Positions 20,717-29,678 are shown, counted from the stretch's first letter. The stretch: DNA of 64,000 nt from Micromonospora sp. C31 (GCF_018070575.1 NZ_JAGPXN010000014.1:1-64000), one strand, 5' to 3'. Numbers and translations: made by a program. The notes: generated from the sequence alone by a model not told the origin.

Positions 20717-21058
20717 AGTTCCTCCCGCTCCGGCCAGTCACCGCCTCGGCCCGGTGATCCGACCGGCCGTGCCCCGCTTGGTACCCCGACGGACGAGCAA
20801 CGTAACGCATACCGCCCCTCGTGCGCTGGTTACGTCCACCCCGCCCGGCCGCCGGCTCCCGGTGGCGGCCTCGCGCGGCTCGGGCCATCCGGGATCACGC
20901 TGCGCGGATACCGGACCAGCTCGGCATTTCAGTCCCGCCGACGGGACCATCCCGAACAGCCGAGGCGCCCGCCCGGCGACTGTGATCTGCGACACCCCGC
21001 TGCGCCGCACCGCCCTCGCGGGCCGTCGCCGAGGTCGCACGAGGGCGCGGGGGCAGCG
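20717..21058. other. upstream region of the signalling hub, with inverted repeat
   Basis: A 342-base gap between the hub gene and the PuuD-like gene. It contains a perfect 7-bp inverted repeat ACGTAAC (20800-20806) and GTTACGT (20829-20835) about 85-120 bases upstream of the hub ATG, a possible regulator site. No reading frame here resembles a protein family. Confidence 0.4.
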
Positions 21059-21790
21059 TCACCGACGCGTCGCAGCGGCCCGACCTTCCCGGGCCGCCCG
21101 ATGCTCGCGGGCCGCCCGGACCAGAGCGGCGATCGGCCGGGGATCAGGTTCGTTCTCCGGATGCCACTGCACGCCGAGCAGGAAGGGCCGGCGCGGATCC
21201 TCGACCGCCTCGACCACCCCGTCGTCGGACCAGCCGGTCACCGTCAGCCGGCCCGGGTCCGCCACCGCCTGGTGGTGGTACGAGTTCACCCGGACCACGC
21301 CGGCCAGCACCGTCGCGGCCAGGCTGCCCGGGGCGAACCGCACACCGTGCCCGCCGTAGACGCCCGGGGCGGGGCGGTGCAGGTCGTGCCCCACCAGCTC
21401 CGGCAGGTGCTGGTGCAGCGACCCGCCGGCAGCGACGGCGAGCAGCTGCATCCCCCGGCAGACGCCCAGCACCGGCAGGTCGGTGTCGAGCGCGGCGGTG
21501 AGCAGGGTCAGCTCGCCCGCGTCGCGCCCGGGGCGGCTCTCGGTGCGGGGCGCCGGCGGCTGGCCGTACCGGGCCGGGTCGACGTCCGCGCCGCCGGCCA
21601 GCAGCAGCCCGTCGAGCACCCGCAGGACGTCGGCGTCGGCGTCGTCCGGCGGCAGCAGCACCGCCCGGCCCCCGGCCGCGGTGACCGCCCGCACGTACGA
21701 CTCGGGCAGCAGCACCGCCGGCACGTCCCGCCACACCCCCCAGCCGACGGGCTCGACGTACGCGGTGATCCCGATCAGTGGCCGGCTCAC
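21059..21790 (-). CDS. gamma-glutamyl-amine hydrolase (PuuD-like, peptidase C26)
   Basis: A 243-residue class I glutamine amidotransferase-like hydrolase. The catalytic triad is Cys111 in LGVCRGMQLL, His210 and Glu212 in GVQWHPENEPD. The N terminus PLIGITAYVEP and LLLAGGADVDPARYGQ are typical of PuuD. The family cleaves gamma-glutamyl amides such as gamma-glutamyl-GABA, returning glutamate. It is the last gene of a four-gene run with a glutamine-synthetase-like ligase, an aldehyde dehydrogenase and an SDR, and overlaps the SDR by four bases, which fits the final step of a gamma-glutamylated amine pathway. Confidence 0.88.
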   Translation of the reverse strand: MSRPLIGITAYVEPVGWGVWRDVPAVLLPESYVRAVTAAGGRAVLLPPDDADADVLRVLDGLLLAGGADVDPARYGQPPAPRTESRPGRDAGELTLLTAALDTDLPVLGVCRGMQLLAVAAGGSLHQHLPELVGHDLHRPAPGVYGGHGVRFAPGSLAATVLAGVVRVNSYHHQAVADPGRLTVTGWSDDGVVEAVEDPRRPFLLGVQWHPENEPDPRPIAALVRAAREHRAAREGRAAATRR

Positions 21791-22554
21791 AGCGGGGTGA
21801 CGTACGCGCCGGTGATGCCGCCGTCCACGACGAACTGCGCGGCGGTCATGAAGGACGAGTCGTCGCTGGCCAGGAACGCCACCGCGGCGGCGATCTCCTC
21901 CGGCTGGCCGAACCGCCCCATCGGCACGTGCACCAGCCGGCGGGCGGCCCGCTCCGGGTCGGCGGCGAAGAGCTCCAGCAGCAGCGGGGTGGCGACCGGG
22001 CCGGGGCAGAGCGCGTTGACGCGTACACCCTCCCGGGCGAACTGCACGCCCAGCTCCCTGGTCATCGCCAGCACCCCGCCCTTGCTCGCCGTGTACGCGA
22101 TCTGCGAGGTGGCCGCCCCCATCAGCGCCACGAACGACGCGGTGTTGATGATCGAGCCCCGGCCCTGCCGGCGCATGTGCGGGATGACGTACTTGCAGCA
22201 GAGGTAGACGCTCGTGGTGTTGACCCGCAGCACGCGCTCCCAGGCGTCCAGGCCCGTGCTCAGGATGGAGTCGTCCTCGGGCGGGGAGATGCCGGCGTTG
22301 TTGAACGCCACGTCGATGCGCCCGTGCCGCCCGGCCACCCCGTCGAAGAGGTCCCGCACCGCCGCCTCGTCGGCGACGTCCGTGGCGACGAACTCGCCGC
22401 CGACCTCCTCGGCGGCCCGCCCACCCGCCTCCGGGTCGACGTCGACGCAGACCACCCGGGCCCCCTCGGCGGCGAAGCGCCGCACGGTGGCCAGCCCGAT
22501 CCCGCTGCCGGCGCCGGTGACCACGGTCACCCGGTCCTCAAGACGACCCCGCAC
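21787..22554 (-). CDS. SDR family oxidoreductase
   Basis: A 255-residue classical short-chain dehydrogenase. NAD(P) motif TGAGSGIG (13-20), an acidic residue after the second strand (VCVDVDPEA) that favours NAD, NNAGIS, and the catalytic Tyr/Lys in AYTASKGG. The C-terminal end GGITGAYVTPL matches SDRs annotated as 3-oxoacyl reductases or glucose dehydrogenases, but in this operon it could oxidise the alcohol of a gamma-glutamylated amino alcohol. The GTG start is 4 bases after the aldehyde dehydrogenase stop and its Shine-Dalgarno lies in that gene's 3' end; it overlaps the PuuD-like gene by four bases. Confidence 0.9.
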   Translation of the reverse strand: MRGRLEDRVTVVTGAGSGIGLATVRRFAAEGARVVCVDVDPEAGGRAAEEVGGEFVATDVADEAAVRDLFDGVAGRHGRIDVAFNNAGISPPEDDSILSTGLDAWERVLRVNTTSVYLCCKYVIPHMRRQGRGSIINTASFVALMGAATSQIAYTASKGGVLAMTRELGVQFAREGVRVNALCPGPVATPLLLELFAADPERAARRLVHVPMGRFGQPEEIAAAVAFLASDDSSFMTAAQFVVDGGITGAYVTPL

Positions 22555-22558
22555 CCTG

Positions 22559-23914
22559 TCACTCCTCCGTTGCGATGAACACGTTCTTGACGTCGGTGAA
22601 GGCGTGCAGCGCGTCCGGGCCCAGCTCGCGGCCCAGCCCGGAGCGCTTCATCCCACCGAACGGCGTCCAGTACCGCACCGAGGAGTGCGAGTTGACGCTG
22701 AGGTTGCCCGCCTCCACGGCCCGCGCCACCCGCAGCGCCCGGCCCACGTCCCGGGTCCAGACCGAGCCGGACAGCCCGTACTCGGTGTCGTTGGCCAGCC
22801 GGATCGCGTCGGCCTCGTCGTCGAACGGGAGCACCGAGACGACCGGGCCGAAGATCTCCTCGCGCCAGTGCCGGTCCGCGGTGGAGTCGGCGAGCAGCAC
22901 CGTCGGGGCGTACCAGAAGCCGGGGCCGTCGGGGCGGGAGCCGGTGAAGGCCACGTTCGCCCCGTCGACGTACCCGGCCACCCGGTCCCGCTGGGCGGCG
23001 GAGATCAGCGGGCCCATCTCGGCGGTCTCCCGGGCCGGGTCCTCCACCCGCAGCGCGCGCACCGCCGGTTCGAGCAGTTCCAGGAACCGGTCGTACGCCG
23101 GCCGCTGGATGAGGATCCGCGACCGGGCGCAGCAGTCCTGCCCGGCGTTGTCGAAGACGGCGTACGGGGCGGTGGCCGCCGCCCGCTCCAGGTCGGCGTC
23201 GGCGAAGACGAGGTTGGCGCTCTTGCCGCCCAGCTCCAGCGTCAGCCGCTTCACCTGCGCCGCGCAGCCGGCCATGATCCGGGTGCCCACCTCGGTGGAG
23301 CCGGTGAAGCAGACCTTGCGGACGGCGGGGTGGGTGACGAAACGCTCCCCCACCACCGGGCCCGCGCCCGGCAGCACGGTGAAAACGTGGTCGGGCACGC
23401 CCGCCTCGCGCGCCAGCTCGGCCAGGCGCAGCGCGGTCGACGGGGTCAGCTCGGCGGGCTTGAGCACCACGGTGTTGCCGGCCGCGAGCGCCGGCGCGAA
23501 ACCCCAGGCGGCGATGGGCATCGGGAAGTTCCACGGCACGATCACGCCGACCACGCCGAGCGGCTCGTGGAACGTCACGTCCAACCCGCCCGGCACCGGG
23601 ATCTGCCGCCCGGTCAGCCGCTCCGGCGCGCCCGCGTAGTAGTCGAGGACGTCGCGGACGTTGCCCGCCTCCCACCGCGCGTTGCCGATGGTGTGCCCGG
23701 AGTTGCGCACCTCCAGCCGCGCCAGCTCCTCCAGGTGCGCGTCGACCACCGCCGCGAAGCGCCGCAACACCCGCGCCCGCTCCCCCGGCGCCACCGCGCG
23801 CCACCGCCGGAAGGCCGCCTCCGCCCGCGCGATCGCCGCGTCGACCTCCTCGACCGACGTTTCAGCCACGAATCCCACCACCTCCCCGGTAGCCGGATCC
23901 ACCACCTCACTCAC
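22559..23914 (-). CDS. NAD(P)-dependent aldehyde dehydrogenase
   Basis: A 451-residue aldehyde dehydrogenase, slightly short at the N terminus. Key residues are present: general base Glu227 in LELGGKS, the nucleophile Cys261 in NAGQDCCARSR, the cofactor segment VPWNFPMPIAAWGFAPALAAG and EEIFGPVVSVLPF. It most resembles the PuuC/betaine-aldehyde group, which oxidises aminoaldehydes and gamma-glutamyl aldehydes. The GTG start has a strong GGAGGGGAGGG upstream. It is 149 bases after the glutamine-synthetase-like gene and 4 bases before the SDR, so all four genes likely form one operon. Confidence 0.93.
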   Translation of the reverse strand: MSEVVDPATGEVVGFVAETSVEEVDAAIARAEAAFRRWRAVAPGERARVLRRFAAVVDAHLEELARLEVRNSGHTIGNARWEAGNVRDVLDYYAGAPERLTGRQIPVPGGLDVTFHEPLGVVGVIVPWNFPMPIAAWGFAPALAAGNTVVLKPAELTPSTALRLAELAREAGVPDHVFTVLPGAGPVVGERFVTHPAVRKVCFTGSTEVGTRIMAGCAAQVKRLTLELGGKSANLVFADADLERAAATAPYAVFDNAGQDCCARSRILIQRPAYDRFLELLEPAVRALRVEDPARETAEMGPLISAAQRDRVAGYVDGANVAFTGSRPDGPGFWYAPTVLLADSTADRHWREEIFGPVVSVLPFDDEADAIRLANDTEYGLSGSVWTRDVGRALRVARAVEAGNLSVNSHSSVRYWTPFGGMKRSGLGRELGPDALHAFTDVKNVFIATEE

Positions 23915-24063
23915 GCGCCCACCCTCCCCTCCTCGGCCGCGCTCCCTCGGCGGCGCCGATCATGCGGTTCTGGTGCCTCACGAAAGCCGCTGGTCGCCAC
24001 CGACCGTCCCACCAGAGCTCGATGATCGACGCGGCGGGGACGAGGCGGCGGAGAGGTCGGGGA

Positions 24064-25425
24064 TCAGAGGCGTTCGAAGCCACGGTGGAGTTCCCAGTCG
24101 GTCACGGCGGCGTCGTAGGCGGTCAGTTCCACCCGCGCCTGGTTGGCGTAGTGGGCCGCCACCTCGTCGCCGAACGCCTCGGCGGCCACCGTCGAGCCCT
24201 CCCAGAGGGCCAGGGCGTCACGCAGCGTGCCGGGGACCCGCTCGGCGGCCGGGTCGTCGTACGCGTTGCCGGTGCACTCCTCGCCCAGTTCCAGCTCCCG
24301 CTCGATGCCGTGCACCGCGCCGGCGACGAGTGCCGCGATCGCCAGGTACGGGTTCACGTCCGCGCCCGGCACCCGGTTCTCCACCCGCATGCCCTGCCCG
24401 TGCCCGACCAGCCGCAGCGCGCAGGTGCGGTTGTCCGTGCCCCAGCGCAACGCCGTGGGCGCGAACGACCCGGGCTGGTAGCGCTTGTACGAGTTGATGT
24501 TCGGGGCGAACAGGAGGCTGAACTCACGCATGGTGGCCAGCAGGCCGGCCAGCACCCGCTGCCCGGTCGTCGACAGGTGCGCCGGCCCGTCGCCGAGCAT
24601 CGCCGAGCGGCCGTCGGCGTCGCGCAGCGAGAAGTGGATGTGGCAGGAGTTGCCCTCCCGCGCGTTCGGCTTGGCCATGAAGGTGATCGACATGCCCTCC
24701 TGGGCGGCGATCTCCTTCGCCCCGTTCTTGTAGATCACGTGGTGGTCGGCGCAGGCCACCGCCTCGTCGTAGCGGAAGGTGATCTCGTGCTGGCCGAGGT
24801 TGCACTCGCCCTTCGCGCTCTCCGGGGTGAGCCCCGCACCGGCCATGTCCCGCCGGATGCGGCGCAGCAGCGGCTCCACCCGGGCGGTGCCGAGCAGGGA
24901 GTAGTCCACGTTGTACTGGTTGGCGGGCGTGAGGTCGCGGTAACCGCGCCGCCACGCCTCCTCGTACGAGTCGCGGAACAGCACGAACTCCAGCTCGGTG
25001 CCGGCGTACGCGGTCAGCCCGTGCGCGGCCAGCCGGTCGAGCTGCCGGCGCAGGATCTGCCGAGGCGAGGCGACCACCGGGGAGCCGTCCAGCCACGCCA
25101 GGTCGGCCAGGAGCAGCGCGCTGCCCGGCTGCCAGGGCACCCGCCGCAGCGTGTCGAGATCCGGCACCATGGCGAAGTCGCCGTAGCCGCGTTCCCAGCT
25201 CGACATCGCGTAGCCGTCGACGGTGTCCATGTCGACGTCGACGGCCAGCAGGTAGTTGCAGCCCTCGCTGCCGTGGGCGACCACCTCGTCGAGGAAGTAG
25301 GGCGCGTGGAACCGCTTGCCCTGCAACCGGCCCTGCATGTCGACCAGGGCCAGCACCACGGTGTCGATCTCGCCCTCCGCGACGGCGACCCGCAGCTGTT
25401 CCAACGTGAGCGGAGCTCTTCTCAT
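24064..25425 (-). CDS. glutamine synthetase family protein (gamma-glutamyl-amine ligase)
   Basis: A 453-residue type I glutamine-synthetase fold protein, first gene of the amine operon. Metal and substrate motifs are visible: TELEFVLFRDS, GECNLGQHEITFRY, NSCHIHFSL, NSYKRYQPGSFAPTALRWG and RVENRVPGADVNPYLAIAA. The sequence matches the GlnA3/GlnA4/PuuA branch, which ligates glutamate to amines (polyamines or ethanolamine) rather than to ammonia; the absence of the adenylylation Tyr loop context and the gene neighbours support this. ATG start with GGAGG seven bases upstream. Which amine is used cannot be read directly. Confidence 0.9.
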   Translation of the reverse strand: MRRAPLTLEQLRVAVAEGEIDTVVLALVDMQGRLQGKRFHAPYFLDEVVAHGSEGCNYLLAVDVDMDTVDGYAMSSWERGYGDFAMVPDLDTLRRVPWQPGSALLLADLAWLDGSPVVASPRQILRRQLDRLAAHGLTAYAGTELEFVLFRDSYEEAWRRGYRDLTPANQYNVDYSLLGTARVEPLLRRIRRDMAGAGLTPESAKGECNLGQHEITFRYDEAVACADHHVIYKNGAKEIAAQEGMSITFMAKPNAREGNSCHIHFSLRDADGRSAMLGDGPAHLSTTGQRVLAGLLATMREFSLLFAPNINSYKRYQPGSFAPTALRWGTDNRTCALRLVGHGQGMRVENRVPGADVNPYLAIAALVAGAVHGIERELELGEECTGNAYDDPAAERVPGTLRDALALWEGSTVAAEAFGDEVAAHYANQARVELTAYDAAVTDWELHRGFERL

Positions 25426-26007
25426 CGGCGGGCCTCCATCACCAAGGTCTACTGGCTTACCGGATCACCGTCAATGCCCCCTGCGGACACCGTGGCAAAC
25501 GCGATCGACCGGCCGTCCCCGGCAGTACGTCACCAGGTCCGTGCGCTGCCCAGGCCCGGCACCCGCAACCGTTCCCCGGTCCGGGGCGTGCTGCTCGGCA
25601 GCGGGCCCTGGTCACCAGGGCCCACCACCCTGTACGTCGCCGCCCTGCGGGGAGCCCGGCTCTGGGCCGTGCCGGTCGGGGCCGCCGGTCAGGTGGGCGA
25701 GCCCGCCGCCGAGCTGCGCGACGCGTACGGTCGGCTGCGTACCGCCGCTGCCCGCGCCGCCCATCGAGCACCCGACCCGGGAAAATCACGTTGCCGCCCG
25801 ACCTGCTCCGGCCGCATGCTTGAGCCTGTGACCAGGCCCGATCGCGACGGGACTGAAGACCGGGCGCTCGGCAACGTCCGGTCCACGCGGCGGCGCGGGG
25901 CGTCCACCCCTCTCTCACGTACGGCGATCCGCCGTGCCCGACGGACGTCCCTCGCCGCTGCCAGCTCCACCGGGCACCGCTGCGCCGACGAACCGGCGGG
26001 AAGCGGC
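25426..26007. other. intergenic region with a gene remnant
   Basis: A 582-base stretch between the ligase gene and the DUF456 gene without an intact gene. It contains the sugar-dehydrogenase remnant at 25618-25743 on the plus strand and the promoter area of the amine operon near 25440-25480. Other frames are Arg/Ala/Pro-rich shadows. Confidence 0.55.
25618..25743 (+). pseudogene. remnant of a PQQ-dependent sugar dehydrogenase
   Basis: On the plus strand the stretch reads TTLYVAALRGARLWAVPVG, then GEPAAELRDAYGRLRT. This is the late-propeller signature of soluble aldose/PQQ-dependent sugar dehydrogenases (LYVAALRGxRLWRVPL...GEPxxLxxxYGRLR). The similarity stops on both sides: what follows GRLRT does not contain the expected APDGSLWVxTSN, and nothing before it matches. 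About 42 codons of a family that is normally 350-400 residues remain. It is therefore a fragment of a lost gene, not a functional protein. Confidence 0.7.
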
Positions 26008-26508
26008 TCAGGCGAACAGCAGGCCGGCCACCCAGAGCGCGGCGACGACCACGCCCGCCGAAAACTCGACCAGCATGGACAAGCCGGCCGCCTTGAGCGC
26101 CTGCACGGTCGACGGCCAGGCGAGGTGGTTGCTGCCCAACCGCAGCCGCTCGGCGCCCCACACCCCGCCGACGAAGCCGAGCACCAGGCCGACCACCGGG
26201 ATCACGAAGAACCCGACCAGCCCCAGCAGACCGCCGGCGAGCAGCGAAGATGTCGGCACCCCGGTGCGTTTCAGGTTCCGCCCCGGCCAGGCGTACTTGA
26301 CCACCGTGCCGCCGGCCACCACCACGGTCGCCGCCGCCAGGACCGCCCACCGGCCGGGACCCGCGTCGCCGAAGACCGCCCAGACCAGCACCCCGCCCCA
26401 GCACAGCGGCAACGCCGGCAGCCCGGGCAGCACCACCCCGGCCAGCCCGGCCAGGATGGCCAGGGCCGCCACCACCGACACCACGGCCTGCGAGTCCGTC
26501 AGGTCCAT
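26008..26508 (-). CDS. DUF456 membrane protein
   Basis: A 166-residue protein with about five hydrophobic segments. It shows the DUF456 layout: the first helix pair with GLAGVVLPGLPALPLCWGGVLVWA, then VKYAWPGRNLKRTGVPTSSLLAG, and a Gly-rich helix GLVGFFVIPVVGLVLGFVGGVWGAE. The family is found widely in actinobacteria and has no established function. It stands alone, 91 bases downstream of the GGDEF-EAL gene on the same strand. Confidence 0.85.
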   Translation of the reverse strand: MDLTDSQAVVSVVAALAILAGLAGVVLPGLPALPLCWGGVLVWAVFGDAGPGRWAVLAAATVVVAGGTVVKYAWPGRNLKRTGVPTSSLLAGGLLGLVGFFVIPVVGLVLGFVGGVWGAERLRLGSNHLAWPSTVQALKAAGLSMLVEFSAGVVVAALWVAGLLFA

Positions 26509-26599
26509 CCGGCCACCTCCGCCCGCCGCGCGTCGTGGGCGACCGCGGCGCGGCCAGGGTACGGCCTCCGTCGCGCGCTCCCGGCGGACCCTGTCCCGG

Positions 26600-28765
26600 T
26601 CACGCCGCCGCCTCGCCGCGCAGCCGGGCGGTGATCTCTGCCGCCGGTGCCGGCGGGCCGAAGAACCGGCCCTGCCCGGTGTCGCAGCGCAGCGCGCGCA
26701 GCCGCTCCGCCTGCACCCCGGTCTCCACCGCCTCGGCGGTCACCCACAGTTCCAGGGCGTGCGCCAGCCGGACCAGCGCGTCCACGATCCGCTCGTCCCG
26801 GTGGTCGGCCACCGCCTCGGCGTCCTCGCCCCGGATGCCCTCGACGAACGGCCCGGCCAGCTTCAGGCAGTGGATCGGCAACCGGCGCAGGTACGCCAGA
26901 TTGGAGTAGCCGGTGCCGAAGTCGTCGATCGCCATCCGTACGCCGAGGGCGGCCAGCCGGTGCAGCGACCGCAACGGCTCCCCGGCGGTGCCCATCACCG
27001 CGCTCTCGGTCAACTCCAGTTGCAGCAGGTCCGCCGGCAGCCCGGTGGAGGCCAGCGCATCGGCGACGGTGTCGACGATCCCCGGGTCGTCGGCCTGCCG
27101 GGCGGCCAGGTTGACGCTGACCACCAGTTGGGCCCGGGGGAACTCGCGCCGCCACACCTCGGCGTCCCGGCAGGCCTGCCGCAGCACCCACTCGCCGAGC
27201 CGGACGATCAGGCCGGTCTCCTCGGCCAGCCCGATGAACCGGTCCGGCCCGATCAGCCCCAGCTCCGGGTGCTGCCACCGGACCAACGCCTCCACGGCCA
27301 GCATCGAGCCCGCCAGCAGCGACACGATCGGCTGGTAGTGCACCACGAACTCGCCCCGGTCGAGCGCCGCCGGCAGCCCGGCGGCGAGGGCCGACCGGGC
27401 GATGTCGCGGGCCCCGCGCTCCGGGTCGTAGACCGCCCACCGGCCCCGCCCCTCCGCCTTGGCCCAGTAGAGGGTGGTGTCGGCGGCCTTCATCAGCTCC
27501 GAGGCGCTCGTCCCGCCGACCGGGCACTCGACGATGCCGACGCTCGCCGAGACCGCGAGCTGGTGCTCGCCGATGCGCACCGGCGCGGAGACCGCGGCCA
27601 GGGCCACCTCGGCGACCTCCACCACGTCGTCGATCCCGGCGCCGTCGTCGACCAGGATGACGAACTCGTCCCCGCCCATCCGGGCGACGAGATGCCCCCG
27701 GCCGGCGACGCAGTCGGCCAGCCGCCCGGCGATCACCACGAGCAGCCGGTCGCCGAGGTCGTGACCGAGGCTGTCGTTGACCGCCTTGAAGCCGTCCAGG
27801 TCGAGGAAGCAGACCCCGACGCGGTGGGCGTCGCCGGCGACGTCGAAGACCCGGCCCAGCGTCTCGAAGAACAGGGTCCGGTTGGGCAGGCCGGTGAGCG
27901 GGTCGTGCAGCGCCTGGAAGCGCAGCCGCTGCTGGAGCTCGTAGCGCTCGGTGATGTCCTCGATCATCGCGACGGTGAACCGGGGGCGGCCGTCGTCGTG
28001 GCGGATCAGTGAGACCGAGAGGTCCGTCCAGACCACGCTGCCGTCCTTGCGGTAGTAGCGCTTCTCCATCCGGGCCCTGTCCTGCTTGCCCTCGATCAAC
28101 TCCTGGTAGAGCTCCCACATCCCGGCCGCGTCGTCGGGATGGTAAAGCGCGGCCACGTTGGTCTGCCGCAGCTCCTCGATGGAGTAGCCGAGCATGCCGG
28201 CGAACGCCTGGTTGACGTCGATGATCTGACCGTCGACACCGGCGATGCCGATCCCCGTGGCCGCCCCCACGAAGACCGCCCGGAACCGGGCCTCGCTGTC
28301 GCGCAGGGCCTGCTCCACCTCGTCGCGGGCCTGCCAGGCCGAGCGGGCGATCCGCTCCTGCTGGGCGAAGGTACGGTCGCGCAGGGCCCGGGCGAAGCCG
28401 GCGGCGAGTGCGCCCTGCAACGCCGCGACCCGTTCCGCCGTCTCGTCGCGGTGGGCCCGGCCCGGCAGCACCCGGGCGGCGAACCGGTCGCCGAGGGCCC
28501 GCACCGACCAGTCGAGCACCCGGGGCTCGGTCAGGTTCTCCTCGACCAGCGCGCGCCCCACCTCCTCGGCCGGCAGGGGCGAGAACGGCTCGGCCAGCAG
28601 CGCCTGGGCCAGCCGGACGGTGTGCAGGTGCAGCAGGCGCTCGGTCTCGGCCGCGCTGAACGGCACGAACCCGAGCCGGCGCACCGTCCGGGCCCACTCG
28701 GCCGCGTACCGCTGGGCGCCCGACCGGCTGAGGTCGTCGCCGCCGGGCTCCGGGACGGCGGCCAT
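26600..28765 (-). CDS. PAS-GGDEF-EAL cyclic-di-GMP enzyme
   Basis: A 721-residue cytosolic protein: an uncharacterised helical N-terminal domain (1-150), PAS (157-275, ending in the MIEDITERYE linker), GGDEF (280-445; ARMGGDEF at 362-368, LHDPLTGLPNR) and EAL (460-710; EALVRWQHP from 492, VNLAARQ, ELTES, DDFGTGYSNL). The diguanylate cyclase motif is canonical. In the EAL domain the usual KIDRSFV is KLAGPFV, and AEGVE is AEAVE, so phosphodiesterase activity may be altered. The protein resembles the Streptomyces c-di-GMP regulators RmdA/CdgB. It is 4 bases after the methyltransferase gene and so likely co-expressed. Confidence 0.93.
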   Translation of the reverse strand: MAAVPEPGGDDLSRSGAQRYAAEWARTVRRLGFVPFSAAETERLLHLHTVRLAQALLAEPFSPLPAEEVGRALVEENLTEPRVLDWSVRALGDRFAARVLPGRAHRDETAERVAALQGALAAGFARALRDRTFAQQERIARSAWQARDEVEQALRDSEARFRAVFVGAATGIGIAGVDGQIIDVNQAFAGMLGYSIEELRQTNVAALYHPDDAAGMWELYQELIEGKQDRARMEKRYYRKDGSVVWTDLSVSLIRHDDGRPRFTVAMIEDITERYELQQRLRFQALHDPLTGLPNRTLFFETLGRVFDVAGDAHRVGVCFLDLDGFKAVNDSLGHDLGDRLLVVIAGRLADCVAGRGHLVARMGGDEFVILVDDGAGIDDVVEVAEVALAAVSAPVRIGEHQLAVSASVGIVECPVGGTSASELMKAADTTLYWAKAEGRGRWAVYDPERGARDIARSALAAGLPAALDRGEFVVHYQPIVSLLAGSMLAVEALVRWQHPELGLIGPDRFIGLAEETGLIVRLGEWVLRQACRDAEVWRREFPRAQLVVSVNLAARQADDPGIVDTVADALASTGLPADLLQLELTESAVMGTAGEPLRSLHRLAALGVRMAIDDFGTGYSNLAYLRRLPIHCLKLAGPFVEGIRGEDAEAVADHRDERIVDALVRLAHALELWVTAEAVETGVQAERLRALRCDTGQGRFFGPPAPAAEITARLRGEAAA

Positions 28766-28769
28766 CGGA

Positions 28770-29588
28770 TCAGGCGGTCAGCTGGTCGTATCGGGCGACG
28801 CCGCCGAAGGCGCCGAACCGCTCCGGGTGGTCGTCGACGTCGGAGGGCGAGTCGGGGCGCCACAGCGGCATGTGCACCACGCCCGGCTCCAGGAGCGTCC
28901 AGTCGCCGAAGAAGCTCGTCACCTCAACCCGGGAACGCAACGTGATCTCGGTGTCGGTGCGCGCGGAGAGGCGCTGCGCGTCGAGCATCTCCTGCGGCTG
29001 GTCCTCGAACGTGGAGTGCGAGATCACCAGGTGGCTGCCCGGCGCCGCGGCGGCCCGGAGGGTGGCCAGGACGTCGCCGGGGCGGTCGGCGTCGCCGACG
29101 AAGTGCACCACCCCGGCGAGCAGGATGCCCAGCGGTCGGTCGAAGTCGAGCAGCCCGAGGTCGCGGGCCCCGGCCAGGATCCGCTCCGGCTCGCGCAGGT
29201 CGGCGTGGATCACCCCGGTCAGTTCGTCGCCGGCGAGCAGCTCCCGGCTGTGCGCCACCGCGACCGGGTCGATGTCGACGTAGACCACCCGGGCCTTCGG
29301 GTCGGCCGCCTGGGCGACCTCGTGCACGTTGCCGACGGTGGGAATGCCGGAGCCGATGTCGAGGAACTGGTCGATGCCGGCGTCGAGCAGCGCCCGCACG
29401 GCCCGGCGCAGGAACTCCCGACCGGCACGCATGGTCGCCGCCAGGTTCGGGGTCATGCCGGCGATCTGCTCGGCGAGCTGCCGGTCGATCTCGAAGTTGT
29501 GCGCCCCGCCGAGGAAGTAGTCGTACACCCGGGCCGCGCTCGGGCGGGACAGGTCGATCTCGGCGGGAAGTCCGTCCGGCATCTGCAC
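28770..29588 (-). CDS. SAM-dependent methyltransferase, DUF574 type
   Basis: A 272-residue protein matching the actinobacterial S-adenosyl-methionine methyltransferase family DUF574. Signs: the N-terminal IDLSRPSAARVYDYFLGGAH, RREFLRRAVRALLDAGIDQFLDIG (SAM motif I with GSGIPT) and acidic VVYVDIDPVAVAHS. The VYDYFLGGxHNFxxD signature is family-defining. Substrates are unknown; such genes are amplified in Micromonosporaceae. The gene is immediately upstream of, and probably co-transcribed with, the GGDEF-EAL gene (4-base gap). Confidence 0.9.
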   Translation of the reverse strand: MQMPDGLPAEIDLSRPSAARVYDYFLGGAHNFEIDRQLAEQIAGMTPNLAATMRAGREFLRRAVRALLDAGIDQFLDIGSGIPTVGNVHEVAQAADPKARVVYVDIDPVAVAHSRELLAGDELTGVIHADLREPERILAGARDLGLLDFDRPLGILLAGVVHFVGDADRPGDVLATLRAAAAPGSHLVISHSTFEDQPQEMLDAQRLSARTDTEITLRSRVEVTSFFGDWTLLEPGVVHMPLWRPDSPSDVDDHPERFGAFGGVARYDQLTA

Positions 29589-29678
29589 TGCTGCACCTCA
29601 TGGTCGTCGCCGCGGTGCGGGAGGGAACCGGCGTCGGGGTGCGTGGGCACGCGAGGCACCGGCCGACCCGCGGGTCGT

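Noticed and set aside
25689..25970. A minus-strand frame in the gap before the DUF456 gene
   Set aside because: Arg/Ser/Ala-rich with no motif, no Shine-Dalgarno, and it covers the opposite strand of the sugar dehydrogenase remnant.
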